DNA from: Tupaia tana | Taxonomy: Eukaryota > Chordata > Mammalia > Scandentia > Tupaiidae | Length of the DNA stretch: 64,000 nt | Direction of reading: 5' to 3' | Assembly: GCA_026018925.1 (NCBI GenBank) | Contig: JAKSZU010000139.1 | Location: 372,001-436,000 of the forward strand | Part shown: positions 1-10,152 of the stretch, piece after piece | Layout of the letters: the number at the start of each line of letters is the position of its first letter | Position numbering within the stretch: position 1 is the first letter of the stretch | Notes under the pieces: model-generated | What the model was told of the DNA's origin: nothing | The model's database searches: none | The model's input: only the letters and a program-made list of their open reading frames with translations | Made by a program: the position numbers and the translations under genes

Positions 1-659
1 GAGAGACAGAGACCTCAGAGACACAGAGACAGGGATAGAAGTCCAGAGGGGCTCCCTACCACACTAGCTTTGTTTGCTGGAGGCTGAATTATGAGTAGAA
101 AATCTTCATTTCTCCTGTGCCTGAAATATCTAGTTCCCAGTATCCATGTGGAATCTTCTCAGAGAATGGCTCAACTCTCCTGCCTGGGAGAAAGGAGCAG
201 AAGGGCTTATTAACAAAACAAAAGATGGAGCTTAGAGCCAGAGAGAAATTCTACCTTTCAAAAAATCGTAAAAAGGAAAAATTACCAAAAAAAATATGAG
301 GAGACAGGAGCAGAGTGAGACAGAGACCTCAGAGACACAAGAGACAGGGATAGAAGGCCAGAGTGTCCCCCTACCACACTAGCTTTGCTTGCTGGAGGCT
401 GAATTATGAGTAGAAAATCTTCATTTCTCCTGTGCCTGAAATATCTAGTTCCCAGTATTCATGTGGAATCTTCTCAGAGAATGGCTCAACTCTCCTGCCT
501 GGGAGAAAGTAGCAGAAGGGCTTATTAACAAAACAAAAGATGGAGCTGAGAGCCAGAGAGAATTTCTACCTTTCAAAAAATCGTAAAAAGGAAAAATTAC
601 AAAAAAAATATGGGGAGACAGGAGCAGAGAGAGACAGAGACCTCAGAGACACAGAGACA

Positions 660-2240
660 GGGATAGAAGGCCAGAGGGGCTCCCTACCACACTAGCTTTG
701 CTTGGTGGAGGCTGAATTATGAGTAGAAAATCTTCATTTCTCCTGTGCTTGAGATATCTAGTTCCCAGTATCCATATGGAATCTTCTCAGAGAATGGCTC
801 AACTCTCCTGCCTGGGAGAAAGGAGCAGAAGGGCTTATTAACAAAACAAAAGATGGAGCTGAGAGCCAGAGAGAAATTCTACCTTTAAAAAAATCGTAAA
901 AAGGAAAAATTACCAAAAAAAATATGAGGAGACAGGAGCAGAGTGAGACAGAGACCTCAGAGACACAAGAGACAGGGATAGAAGGCCAGAGTGTCCCCCT
1001 ACCACACTAGCTTTGCTTGCTGGAGGCTTAATTATGAGTAGAAAATCTTCATTTCTCCTGTGCCTGAAATATCTAGTTCCCAGTATCCATGTGGAATCTT
1101 CTCAGAGAATGGCTCAACCCTCCTGCCTGGGAGAAAGGAGCAGAAGGGCTTATTAACAAAACAAAAGATGGAGCTGAGAGCCAGAGAGAAATTCTACCTT
1201 TCAAAAAATCGTAAAAAGGAAAACTTACCAAAAAAAAAATGAGGAGACAGGAGCAGAGAGAGACAGAGACCTCAGAGACACAGAGACAGGGATAGAAGGC
1301 CAGAGGGGCTCCATACTACACTAGCTTTGCTTGCTGGAGGCTGAATTATGAGTAGAAAATCTTCATTTCTCCTGTGCCTGAAATATCTAGTTCCCAGTAC
1401 CCATGTGGAATCTTCTCAGAGAATGGCACAACTCTCCTGCCTGGGAGAAAGGAGCAGAAGGGCTTATTAACAAAACAAAAGATGGAGCTGAGAGCCAGAG
1501 AGAAATTCTACCTTTCAGAAAATCGTAAAAAGGAATAATGACCAAAAAAATATGAGGAGACAGGAGCAAAGAGAGACAGAGACCTCAGAGACACAAGAGA
1601 CAGGGATAGAAGGCCAGAGGGGCTCCCTACCACACTAGCTTTGCTTGGTGGAGGCTGAATTATGACTAGAAAATCTTCATTTCTCCTGTGCTTGAGATAT
1701 CTAGTTCCCAGTATCCATGTGGAATCTTCTCAGAGAATGGCTCAACTCTCCTGCCTGGGAGAAAGGAGCAGAAGGGCTTATTAACAAAACAAAAGATGGA
1801 GCTGAGAGCCAGAGAGAAATTCTACCTTTAAAAAAATCGTAAAAAGGAAAAATGACCAAAATAAATATGAGGAGAGAGGGGCAGAGTGAGACAGAGACCT
1901 CAGAGACACAAGAGACAGGGATAGAAGGCCAGAGTGTCCCCCTACCACACTAGCTTTGCTTGCTGGAGGCTTAATTATGAGTAGAAAATCTTCATTTCTC
2001 CTGTGCCTGAAATATCTAGTTCCCGGTATCCATGTGGAATCTTCTCAGAGAATGGCTCAACTCTCCTGCCTGGGAGAAAGGAGCAGAAGGGCTTATTAAC
2101 AAAACAAAAGATGGAGCTGAGAGCCAGAGAGAAATTCTACCTTTCAAAAAATCGTAAAAAGGAAAAATTACCAAAAAAAATGAGGAGACAGGAGCAGAGA
2201 GAGACAGAGACCTCAGAGACACAGAGACAGGGATAGAAGG
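660..2240 (+). repeat. Local three-monomer tandem duplication (~943 bp offset)
   Basis: The monomer pair at about 690-1,290 (GCTTGGTGG, GTGCTTGAGATATC, then TGTCCCCC and GGCTTAATTATG) recurs at about 1,635-2,235, 943 bases or three monomers later. The copies differ by several substitutions: TCCATATGG against TCCATGTGG, CAACCCTCC against CAACTCTCC, and AAAATTACC against AAAATGACC. The duplication therefore looks older than the nearly identical blocks further right. The third monomer of the period is not clearly conserved. Confidence 0.7.
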
Positions 2241-4223
2241 CCAGACGGGATCCCTACCACACTAGCTTTCCTTGCTGGAGGCTGAATTATGAGTAGAAAA
2301 TCTTCATTTCTCCTGTGCCTGAAATATCTAGTTCCCAGAATCCATGTGGAATCTTCTCAGAGAATGGCTCAACTCTCCTGCCTGGGAGAAAGGAGAAGAA
2401 GGGCTTATTAACAAAACAAAAGATGGAGCTGAGAGCCAGAGAGAAATTCTACCTTTAACAAAAATCTTAAAAAGGAAAAATTACCAAAAAAAAATGAGGA
2501 GACAGGAGCAGAGAGAGACAGATACCTCAGAGACACAGAGACAGGGATAGAAGGCCAGAGGGGCTCCCAACCACACTAGCTTGGCTTGATGGAGGCTGAA
2601 TTATGAGTAGAAAATCTTCATTTCTCCTGTGTCTGAAATATCTAGTTCCCAGTATCCATGTGGAATCTTCTCAGAGAATGGCTCAAATCTCCTGCCTGGG
2701 AGAAAGGAGCAGAAGGGCTTATTAACAAAACAAAAGATGGAGCTGAGAGCCAGTGAGAAATTCTACCTTTAAAAAAATCGTAAAAAGGAAAAATTACCAA
2801 AAAAAAATGAGGAGACAGGAGCAGAAAGAGACAGAGACTTCAGAGACACAGAGACAGGGATAGAAGGCCAGAGGGGCTCCCTACCACACTAGCTTTGCTT
2901 GCTGGAGGCTGAATTATGAGTAGAAAATCTTCATTTCTCCTGTGCCTGAAATATCTATTTCCCAGTATCCATGTGGAATCTTCTCAGAGAATGGCTCAAC
3001 TCTCCTGCCTGGGAGAAAGGAGCAGAAGGGCTTATTAACAAAACAAAAGATGGAGCTGAGAGCCAGAGAGAAATTCTACCTTTAAAAAAATCGTAAAAAT
3101 AAAAATTACCAAAAAAAAATGAGGAGACAGGAGCAGAGAGAGACAGAGACCTCAGAGACACAGAGACAGGGATAGAAGGCCAGAGGGGCTCCCTACTACA
3201 CTAGCTTTGCTTGCTGTATGCTAAATTATGAGTAGAAAATCTTCATTTCTGTGCCTGAAATATCTAGTTCCCAATATCCATGTGGAATCTTCTCAGAGAA
3301 TGGCTCAACTCTCCTGCCTGGGAGAAAGGAGCAGAAGGGCTTATTAACAAAACAAAAGACGGAGCTGAGAGCCAGAGAGAAATTCTACCTTTCAAAAAAT
3401 CGTAAAAAGGAAAAATTACCAAAAAATATGAGGAGACAGGAGCAGAGAGAGACAGAGACCTCAGAGACACAGAGACAGGGATAGTAGGCCAGAGGGGCTC
3501 CCTACCAAACTAGCTTTGCTTGCTGGAGGCTGAATTATGAGTAGAAAATCTTCATTTCTCCTGTGCCTGAAATATCTAGTTCCCAGTATCCATGTGGAAT
3601 CTTCTCAGAGAATGGCTCAACTCTCCTGCCTGGGAGAAAGGAGCAGAAGGGCTTATTAACAAAACAAAAGATGGAGCTGAGAGCCAGAGAGAAATTCTGC
3701 ATTTAAAAAAATCGTAAAAAGGAAAAATTACCAAAAAAAAAATGAGGAGACAGGAGCAGAGAGAGACAGAGACCTGATGGACACAGAGACAGGGATAGAA
3801 GGCCACAGGGGCTCCCTACCACGCTAACTTTGCTTGCTGCAAGCTGAATTATGAGTAGAAAATCTTCATTTCTCCTGTGCCTGAAATATCTAGTTCCCAG
3901 TATCCATGTGGAATCTTCTCAGAGAATGGCTCAACTCTCCTGCCTGGGAGAAAGGAGCAGAAGGACTTATTAACAAAACAAAAGATGGAGCTGAGAGCCA
4001 GAAAGAAATTTTACTTTTCAAAAAATCGTAAAAAGGAAAAATTACCAAAAAAAAAATGAGGAGACAGGAGCAGAGAGAGACAGAGACCTCAGAGACACAG
4101 AGACAGGGATAGAAGGCCAGAGGGGCTCCCTACCACACTAGCTTTGCTTGCTGGAGGCTGAATTATGAGTAGAAAATCTTCATTTCTCCTGTGCCTGAAA
4201 TATCTAGTTCCCAGTATCCATGT

Positions 4224-4233
4224 GGAATCTTCT
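4224..4233 (+). promoter_or_regulatory. Two-unit heat-shock-element-like motif (example)
   Basis: GGAATCTTCT contains the head-to-head pair nGAAnnTTCn, the core of heat-shock factor sites. It is present in nearly every monomer except the TCCATTTGG types, where TTC has become TTT. The next 5-base unit (CAGAG) does not match, and stable heat-shock factor binding normally needs three units. This is a weak candidate that matters only because it would be repeated about 190 times. Confidence 0.2.
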
Positions 4234-4333
4234 CAGAGAATGGCTCAACTCTCCTTCCTGGGAGAAAGGAGCAGAAGGGCTTATTAACAAAACAAAAGAT
4301 GGAGCTGAGAGTCAGAGAGAAATTCGACCTTTC

Positions 4334-4370
4334 AAAAAATCGTAAAAAGGAAAAATTACCAAGAAAATAA
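4334..4370 (+). repeat. A-rich subdomain of the monomer with its single CpG
   Basis: Every monomer has a stretch of this form: about six A, TCG, five A, GG, five A, TTACC, then an A-run before ATGAGG. The last A-run is the most length-variable part of the satellite, from about 6 to 15 bases, and is often interrupted as AAATATG or AATAATG. The TCG is the only CpG conserved in the consensus. In some monomer types the first run is CTTTC followed by A's, in others CTTTA followed by A's; this is a useful diagnostic difference for following recombination. Confidence 0.9.
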
Positions 4371-4371
4371 T

Positions 4372-4438
4372 GAGGAGACCGGAGCAGAGAGAGACAGAGA
4401 CCTCAGAGACACAGAGACAGGGATAGAAGGACAGAGGG
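4372..4438 (+). repeat. Purine-rich GAGACAG-like subdomain of the monomer
   Basis: About 65 bases of nearly pure purine broken only by single C and T bases, made of imperfect GAGACAG / CAGAGAC / GAGACAC words. It looks like an old degenerate microsatellite captured inside the monomer. Many type-specific variants lie here: GACCTC or GACGTC or GGCCTC, GAGAGAC or GAGATAC, CACAGAG or CACAAGAG, GGCCAG or GTCCAG. Several recombination junctions of the array can be placed in or beside it. Confidence 0.85.
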
Positions 4439-5130
4439 GCTCCCTACCACACTAGCTTTGCTTGCTGGAGGCTGAATTATGAGTAGAAAATCTTCATTTC
4501 TCCTGTGTCTGAAATATCTAGTTCCCAGTATCCATGTGGAATCTTCTCAGAGAATGGCTCAACTCTCCTGCCTGGGAGAAAGGAGCAGAAGGGCTTATTA
4601 ACAAAACAAAAGACGGAGCTGAGAGCCAGAGAGAAATTCTACATTTGAAAAAATCGTTAAAAGGAAAAATTACCAAAAAAATATGAGGAGACAGGAGCAG
4701 AGAGAGACAGAGACCTCAGAGACACAGAGACAGGGATAGAAGGCCAGAGGGGCTCCCTACCACACTAGCTTTCCTTGCTGGAGGCTGAATTATGAGTAGA
4801 AAATCTTCATTTCTCCTGTGCCTGAAATATCTAGTTCCCAGTATCCATGTGGAATCTTCTCAGAGAATGGCTCAACTCTCCTGCGTGGGAGAAAGGAGCA
4901 GAAGGGCTTATTAACAAAGCAAAAGATGGAGCTGAGAGCCAGAGAGAAATTCTACCTTTAAAAAAATCGTAAAAAGGAAAAATTACCAAAAAAAAATGAG
5001 GAGACAGGAGCAGAGAGAGACAGAGACGTCAGAGACACAGATACAGGGATAGAAGGTCACAGGGGCTCGCTACCACCCTAGCTTTGCTTGCTGGAGGCTG
5101 AATTATGAGTAGAAAATCTTCATTTCTCCT

Positions 5131-6699
5131 GTGCCTGAAATATCTAGTCCCCAGTATCCATGTGGAATCTTGTCAGAGAATGGCTCAACTCTCCTGCCTG
5201 GGAGAAAGGAGCAGAAGGGCTTATTAACAAAACAAAAGATGGAGCTGAGAGCCAGAGAGAAATTCTACCATTCAAAAAATCGTAAAAAGGAAAAATTACC
5301 AAAAAAAAAATGAGGAGACAGGAGCAGAGAGAGACAGAGACCTCAGAGACACAGAGACAGGGATAAAAGGCCAGAGGGGCTCCCTACCACACTAGCTTTG
5401 CTTGCTGGAGGCTGAATTATGAGTAGAAAATCTTCATTTCTCCTGTGCCTGAAATATCTAGTTCCCAGTATCCATGTGGATTCTTCTCAGAGAATGGCTC
5501 AACTCTCCTGCCTGGGAGAAAGGAGCAGAAGGGCTTATTAACAAAACAAAAGATGGAGCTGAGAGCCAGAGAGAAATTCTACCTTTCAAAAAATCCTAAA
5601 AAGGAAAAATTACCAAAAAAAAATGAGGAGACAGGAGCAGAGAGAGACAGAGACCTCAGAGACACAGAGACAGGGATAGAAGGCCAGAGGGGCTCCCTAC
5701 CACACTAGCTTTGCTTGCTGGAGGCTGAATTATGAGTAGAAAATCTTCATTTCTCCTGTGCCTGAAATATCTAGTTCCCAGTATCCATGTGGAATCTTCT
5801 CAGAGAATGGCTCAACTCTCCTGCCTGGGAGAAAGGAGAAGAAGGGCTTATTAACAAAACAAAAGATGGAGCTGAGAGCCAGAGAGAAATTCTACCTTTA
5901 ACAAAAATCTTAAAAAGGAAAAATTACCAAATAAATATGAGGAGACAGGAGCAGTGAGAGACAGAGACCTCAGAGACACAGAGACAGGGATAGAAGTCCA
6001 GAGGGGCTCCCTACCACACTAGCTTGGCTTGCTGGAGGCTGAATTATGAGTAGAAAATCTTCATTTCTCCTGTGCCTGAAATATCTAGTTCCCAGTATCC
6101 ATGTGGAATCTTCTCAGAGAATGGCTCAACTCTCCTGCCTGGGAGAAAGGAGCAGAAGGGCTTATTAACAAAACAAAAGATGGAGCTGAGAGCCAGAGGG
6201 AAATTCTACCTTTAACAAAATCGTAAAAAGGAAAAATTACCAAAAAAAAAATGAGGAGAGAGGAGCAGAGAGAGACAGAGACCTCAGAGACACAGAGACA
6301 GGGATAGAAGGCCAGAGGGGCTCCCTACCACACTAGCTTTGCTTGCTGGAGGCTGAATTATGAGTAGAAAATCTTCATTTCTCCTGTGCCTGAAATATAT
6401 AGTTCCCAGTATCCATGTAGAATCTTCTCAGAGAATGGCTCAACTCTCCTGCCTGGGAGAAAGGAGCAGAAAGGCTTATTAACAAAACAAAAGATGGAGC
6501 TGAGAGCCAGAGAGAAATTCTACCTTTAAAAAAAATCGTAAAAAGGAAAAATTACCAAAAAAAAATGAGGAGACAGGAGCAGAGAGAGACAGAGACCTCA
6601 GAGACACAGAGACAGGGATAGAAGGCCAGAGGGGCTCCCTGACACACTAGCTTTCCTTGCTGGAGGCTGAATTATGAGTAGAAAATCTTCATTTCTCCT
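5131..6699 (+). repeat. Five-monomer block repeated at the right end of the window
   Basis: This run has a monomer with CTACCATTC, then a plain one, then GAGAAGAAGG with CTTTAACAAAAATCTT, then AGCTTGGCTTGC with GCCAGAGGG and TTTAACAAAATCG, then TCCATGTAGAA with GCAGAAAGGC. The same order is found at about 62,222-63,790, an offset near 57,094 bases (182 monomers). The match shows that the array types left and right of the 26-mer domain are related. Individual copies differ by scattered substitutions, so this is an older relationship than that between the 26-mer copies. Confidence 0.7.
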
Positions 6700-7638
6700 G
6701 TGCCTGAAATATCTAGTTCCCAGTATCCATGTGGAATCTTCTCAGAGAATGGCTCAACTCTCCTGCCTGGGAGAAAGGAGCAGAAGGGCTTATTAACAAA
6801 GCAAAAGATGGAGCTGAGAGCCAGAGAGAAATTCTACCTTTAAAAAAATCGTAAAAAGGAAAAATTACCCAAAAAAATGAGGAGACAGGAGCAGAGAGAG
6901 ACAGAGACGTCAGAGACACAGAGACAGGGATAGAAGGCCACAAGGGCTCCCTACCACACTAGCTTTGCTTGCTGGAGGCTGAATTATGAGTAGAAAATCT
7001 TCATTTCTCCTGTGCCTGAAATATCTAGTTCCCAGTATCCATGTAGAATCTTCTCAGAGAATGGCTCAACTCTCCTGCCTGGGAGAAAGGAGCAGAAGGG
7101 CTTATTAACAAAACAAAAGACGGAGCTGAGAGCCAGAGAGAAATTCTACATTTGAAAAAATCGTAAAAAGGAAAAATTACCAAAAAAATATGAGGAGACA
7201 GGAGCAGAGAGAGACAGAGGCCTCAGAGACACAGAGACAGGGATAGAAGGCCAGAGGGGCTCCCTACCACACTAGCTTTGCTTGTTGGAGGCTGAATTAT
7301 GAGTAGAAAATCTTCATTTCTCCTGTGCCTGAAATATCTAGTTCCCAGTATCCATGTGGAATCTTCTCAGAGAATGGCTCAACTCTCCTGCCTGGGAGAA
7401 AGGAGCAGAAGGGCTTATTAACAAAACAAAAGATGGAGCTGAGAGCCAGAGAGAAATTCTACCTTTCAAAAAATCGTAAAAAGGAAAAATTACCAAAAAA
7501 AAATGAGGAGACAGAAGCAGAGAGATACAGAGACCTCAGAGGCACAGAGACAGGGATAGAAGTCCAGAGGGGCTCCCTACCACACTAGCTTTGCTTGCTG
7601 GAGGCTGAATTATGAGTAGAAAATCTTCATTTCTCCTG

Positions 7639-10152
7639 TGCCTGAAATATCTAGTTTCCAGTATCCATGTGGAAACTTCTCAGAGAATGGCTCAACTCTC
7701 CTGCCTGGGAGAAAGGAGCAGAAGGGCTTATTAACAAAACAAAAGATGGACCTGAGAGCCAGTGAGAAATTCTACCTTTAAAAAAATCGTAAAAAGGAAA
7801 AATTACCAAAAAAAAAAAAAAATGAGGAGACAGGAGCAGAGAGAGACAGAGACCTCAGAGACACAGAGACTGGGATAGAAGGCCAGAGGGGCTCCCTACC
7901 ACACTAGCTTTGCTTTCTGGAGGCTGAATTATGAGTTGAAAATCTTCATTTCTCCTGTGCCTGAAATATCTAGTTCCCAGTATCCATGTGGAATCTTCTC
8001 AGAGAATGGCTCAACTCTCCTGCCTGGGAGAAAGGAGCAGAAGGGCTTATTAACAAAGCAAAAGATGGAGCTGACAGCCAGAGAGAAATTCTACCTTTAA
8101 AAAAATCGTAAAAAGGAAAAATTACCAAAAAAATATGAGGAGACAGGAGCAGAGAGAGACAGAGACCTCAGAGACACAGAGACAGGGATAGAAGGCCACA
8201 GGGGCTCCCTACCACACTAGCTTGGCTTGCTGGAGGCTGAATTATGAGTAGAAAATCTACATTTCTCCTGTGCCTGAAATATCCAGTTCCCAGTATCCAT
8301 TTGGAATCTTTTCAGAGAATGGTGCAACTCTCCTGCCTGGGAGAAAGGAGAAGAAGGGCTTATTAACAAAACAAAAGATGGAGCTGAGAGCCAGAGAAAA
8401 ATTCCACCTTTCAAAAAATCGTAAAAAGGAAAAATTACCAAAAAAAAATGAGGAGACAGGAGCAGAGAGAGACAGAGACCTCAGAGACACAGAGACAGGG
8501 ATAGAAGGCCAGAGGGGCTCCCTACCACACTAGCTTTGCTTGCTGGAGGCTGAATTATGAGTAGAAAATCTTCATTTCTCCTGTGCCTGAAATATCTAGT
8601 TCCCAGTATCCATGTGGAATCTTCTCACAGAATGGCTCAACTCTCCTGCCTGGGAGAAAGGAGCAGAAGGGCTTATTAACAAAACAAAAGATGGAGCTGA
8701 GAGTCAGAGAGAAATTCTTCCTTTAAAAGAAATCATAAAAAGGAAAAATTACCAAAAAAAAATGAGGAGACAGGAGCAGAGAGAGACAGAGACCTCAGGG
8801 ACACAGAGACAGGGATAGAAGTCCAGAGGGGCTCCCTACCACACTAGCTTTGCTTGCTGGAGGCTGAATTATGAGAAGAAAATCTGCATTTCTCCTGTGC
8901 CTGAAATATCTAGTTCCCAGTATCCATGTGGAATCTTCTCAGAGAATGGCTCTACTCTCCTGCCTGGGAGAAAGGAGCAGAAGGGCTTATTAACAAAACA
9001 AAAGATGGACCTGAGAGCCAGTGATAAATTCTACCTTTAAAAAAAATAATAAAAAGGAAAAATTACCAAAAAAAAATGAGGAGACAGGAGCAGAGAGAGA
9101 CAGAGATCTCAGAGACACAGAGATAGGGATAGAAGGCCAGAGGGGCTCCCTACCACACTAGCTTTGCTTGCTGGAGGCTGAATTATGAGTAGAAAATCTT
9201 CATTTCTCCTGTGCCTGAAATATCTAGTTCCCAGTATCCATGTGGAATCTTCTCAGAGAATGGCTCAACTCTCCTGCCTGGGAGAAAGGAGCAGAAGGGC
9301 TTATTAACAAAACAAAAGATAGACCTGAGAGCCAGTGAGAAATTCTACCTTTAAAAAAATCGTAAAAAGGAAAAATTACCAAAAAAAAAATGAGGAGACA
9401 GGAGCTGAGAGAGACAGAGAACTCAGAGACACAGAGACAGGGATAGAAGGCCAGTGGGGCTCCCTACCACACTAGCTTTCCTTGCTGGAGGCTGAATTAT
9501 GAGTAGAAAATCTTCATTTCTCCTGTGCCTGAAATATCTAGTTCCCAGTATCAATGTGGAATCTTCTCAGAGAATGGCTCAACTCTCCTGGCTGGGAGAA
9601 AGGAGCAGAAGGGCTTATTAACAAAGCAAAAGATGGAGCTGAGAGCCAGAGAGAAATTCTACCTTTAAAAAAATCGTAAAAAGGAAAAATTACCAAAAAA
9701 AAATGAGGAGACAGGAGCAGAGAGAGACAGAGACGTCAGAGACACAGAGACAGGGATAGAAGGTCACAGGGGCACCCTACCACCCTAGCTTTGCTTGCTG
9801 GAGGCTGAATTATGAGTAGAAAATCTTCATTTCTCCTGTGCCTGAAATAATCTAGTTCCCAGTATCCTTGTGGAATCTTCTCAGAGAATGGCTCAACTCT
9901 CCTGCCTGGGAGAAAGGAGCAGAAGGGCTTATTAACAAAACAAAAGATGGAGCTGAGAGCCAGAGAGAAATTCTACCTTTAAAAAAATCGTAAAAAGGAA
10001 AAATTACCAAAAAAAATTAGGAGACAGGAGCAGAGAGAGACAGAGACCTCAGAGACACAGAGACAGGGATAGAAGTCCAGAGGGGCTCCCTACCACACTA
10101 GCTTTGCTTGCTGGAGGCTGAATTATGAGTAGAAAATCTTCATTTCTCCTGT
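7639..10152 (+). repeat. Eight-monomer block, copy 1 (12-monomer offset to 11,407)
   Basis: The order of diagnostic monomers is TAGTTTCCAG with CCAGTGAG, CTTTCTGG with GAGTTGAAAATC, TCCATTTGGAATCTTTTC, GAGTCAGAG with AATCATAAA, GGCTCTACTC, a GAGCTGAGAG monomer, CCTGGCTGGG with GACGTC, and AATAATCTAG with TCCTTGTGG. The identical order is found 3,764 bases later at 11,407-13,915. The last six members are also the core of types l-q and u-z of the 26-mer, so this six-monomer module is the most widely reused piece of the window. Confidence 0.8.
7808..7822 (+). repeat. Longest A homopolymer seen in the array (15 A)
   Basis: The A-run that precedes ATGAGG is 15 bases long here, against about 7-10 in most monomers. 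This is consistent with slippage at a homopolymer. Homopolymer length is also where long-read sequencing is least reliable, so the exact number should be treated with care. Confidence 0.85.

Larger units (their letters stand above)
4160..4473 (+). repeat. Representative satellite monomer (314 bp)
   Basis: One full monomer, phased at GAATTATGAG, chosen to describe the unit. Roughly the first 170 bases are mixed sequence containing CCTGTGCCTGAAATATCTAG, GGAATCTTCTCAGAGAATGG and CTTATTAACAAAACAAAAG. An A-rich stretch with the single consensus CpG follows, then a purine-rich stretch and a C-rich linker (GGGGCTCCCTACCACACTAG). Short dyads are visible: TTCTC-A-GAGAA at 4230-4240, and in the consensus TCTCC-TGCCTG-GGAGA about 20 bases further on. 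This copy has private changes, for example CCTTCCTGGG for CCTGCCTGGG and ATTCGACC for ATTCTACC. The length is close to twice a typical nucleosome repeat, which may or may not mean anything. Confidence 0.93.
1..7013 (+). repeat. Heterogeneous monomer segment (left part of window)
   Basis: About 22 monomers with more private substitutions than the rest of the window and no long internal higher-order period. The first two resemble types a and b of the 26-mer (CTTTGTTTGCTGG, GAGCTTAGAGCC, GTATTCATGTGG). They are followed by monomers like eta and theta of the 8-monomer block (GCTTGGTGG with GTGCTTGAGATATC, then TGTCCCCC with GGCTTAATTATG). Others carry unusual features, such as a 3-base loss in TTCATTTCTGTGCC near 3,245 and CTGTATGCTAAATTATG near 3,215. 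This looks like an older or less recently homogenised layer. Types common in the 26-mer, such as the TCCATTTGG monomer, are absent here. Confidence 0.75.
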
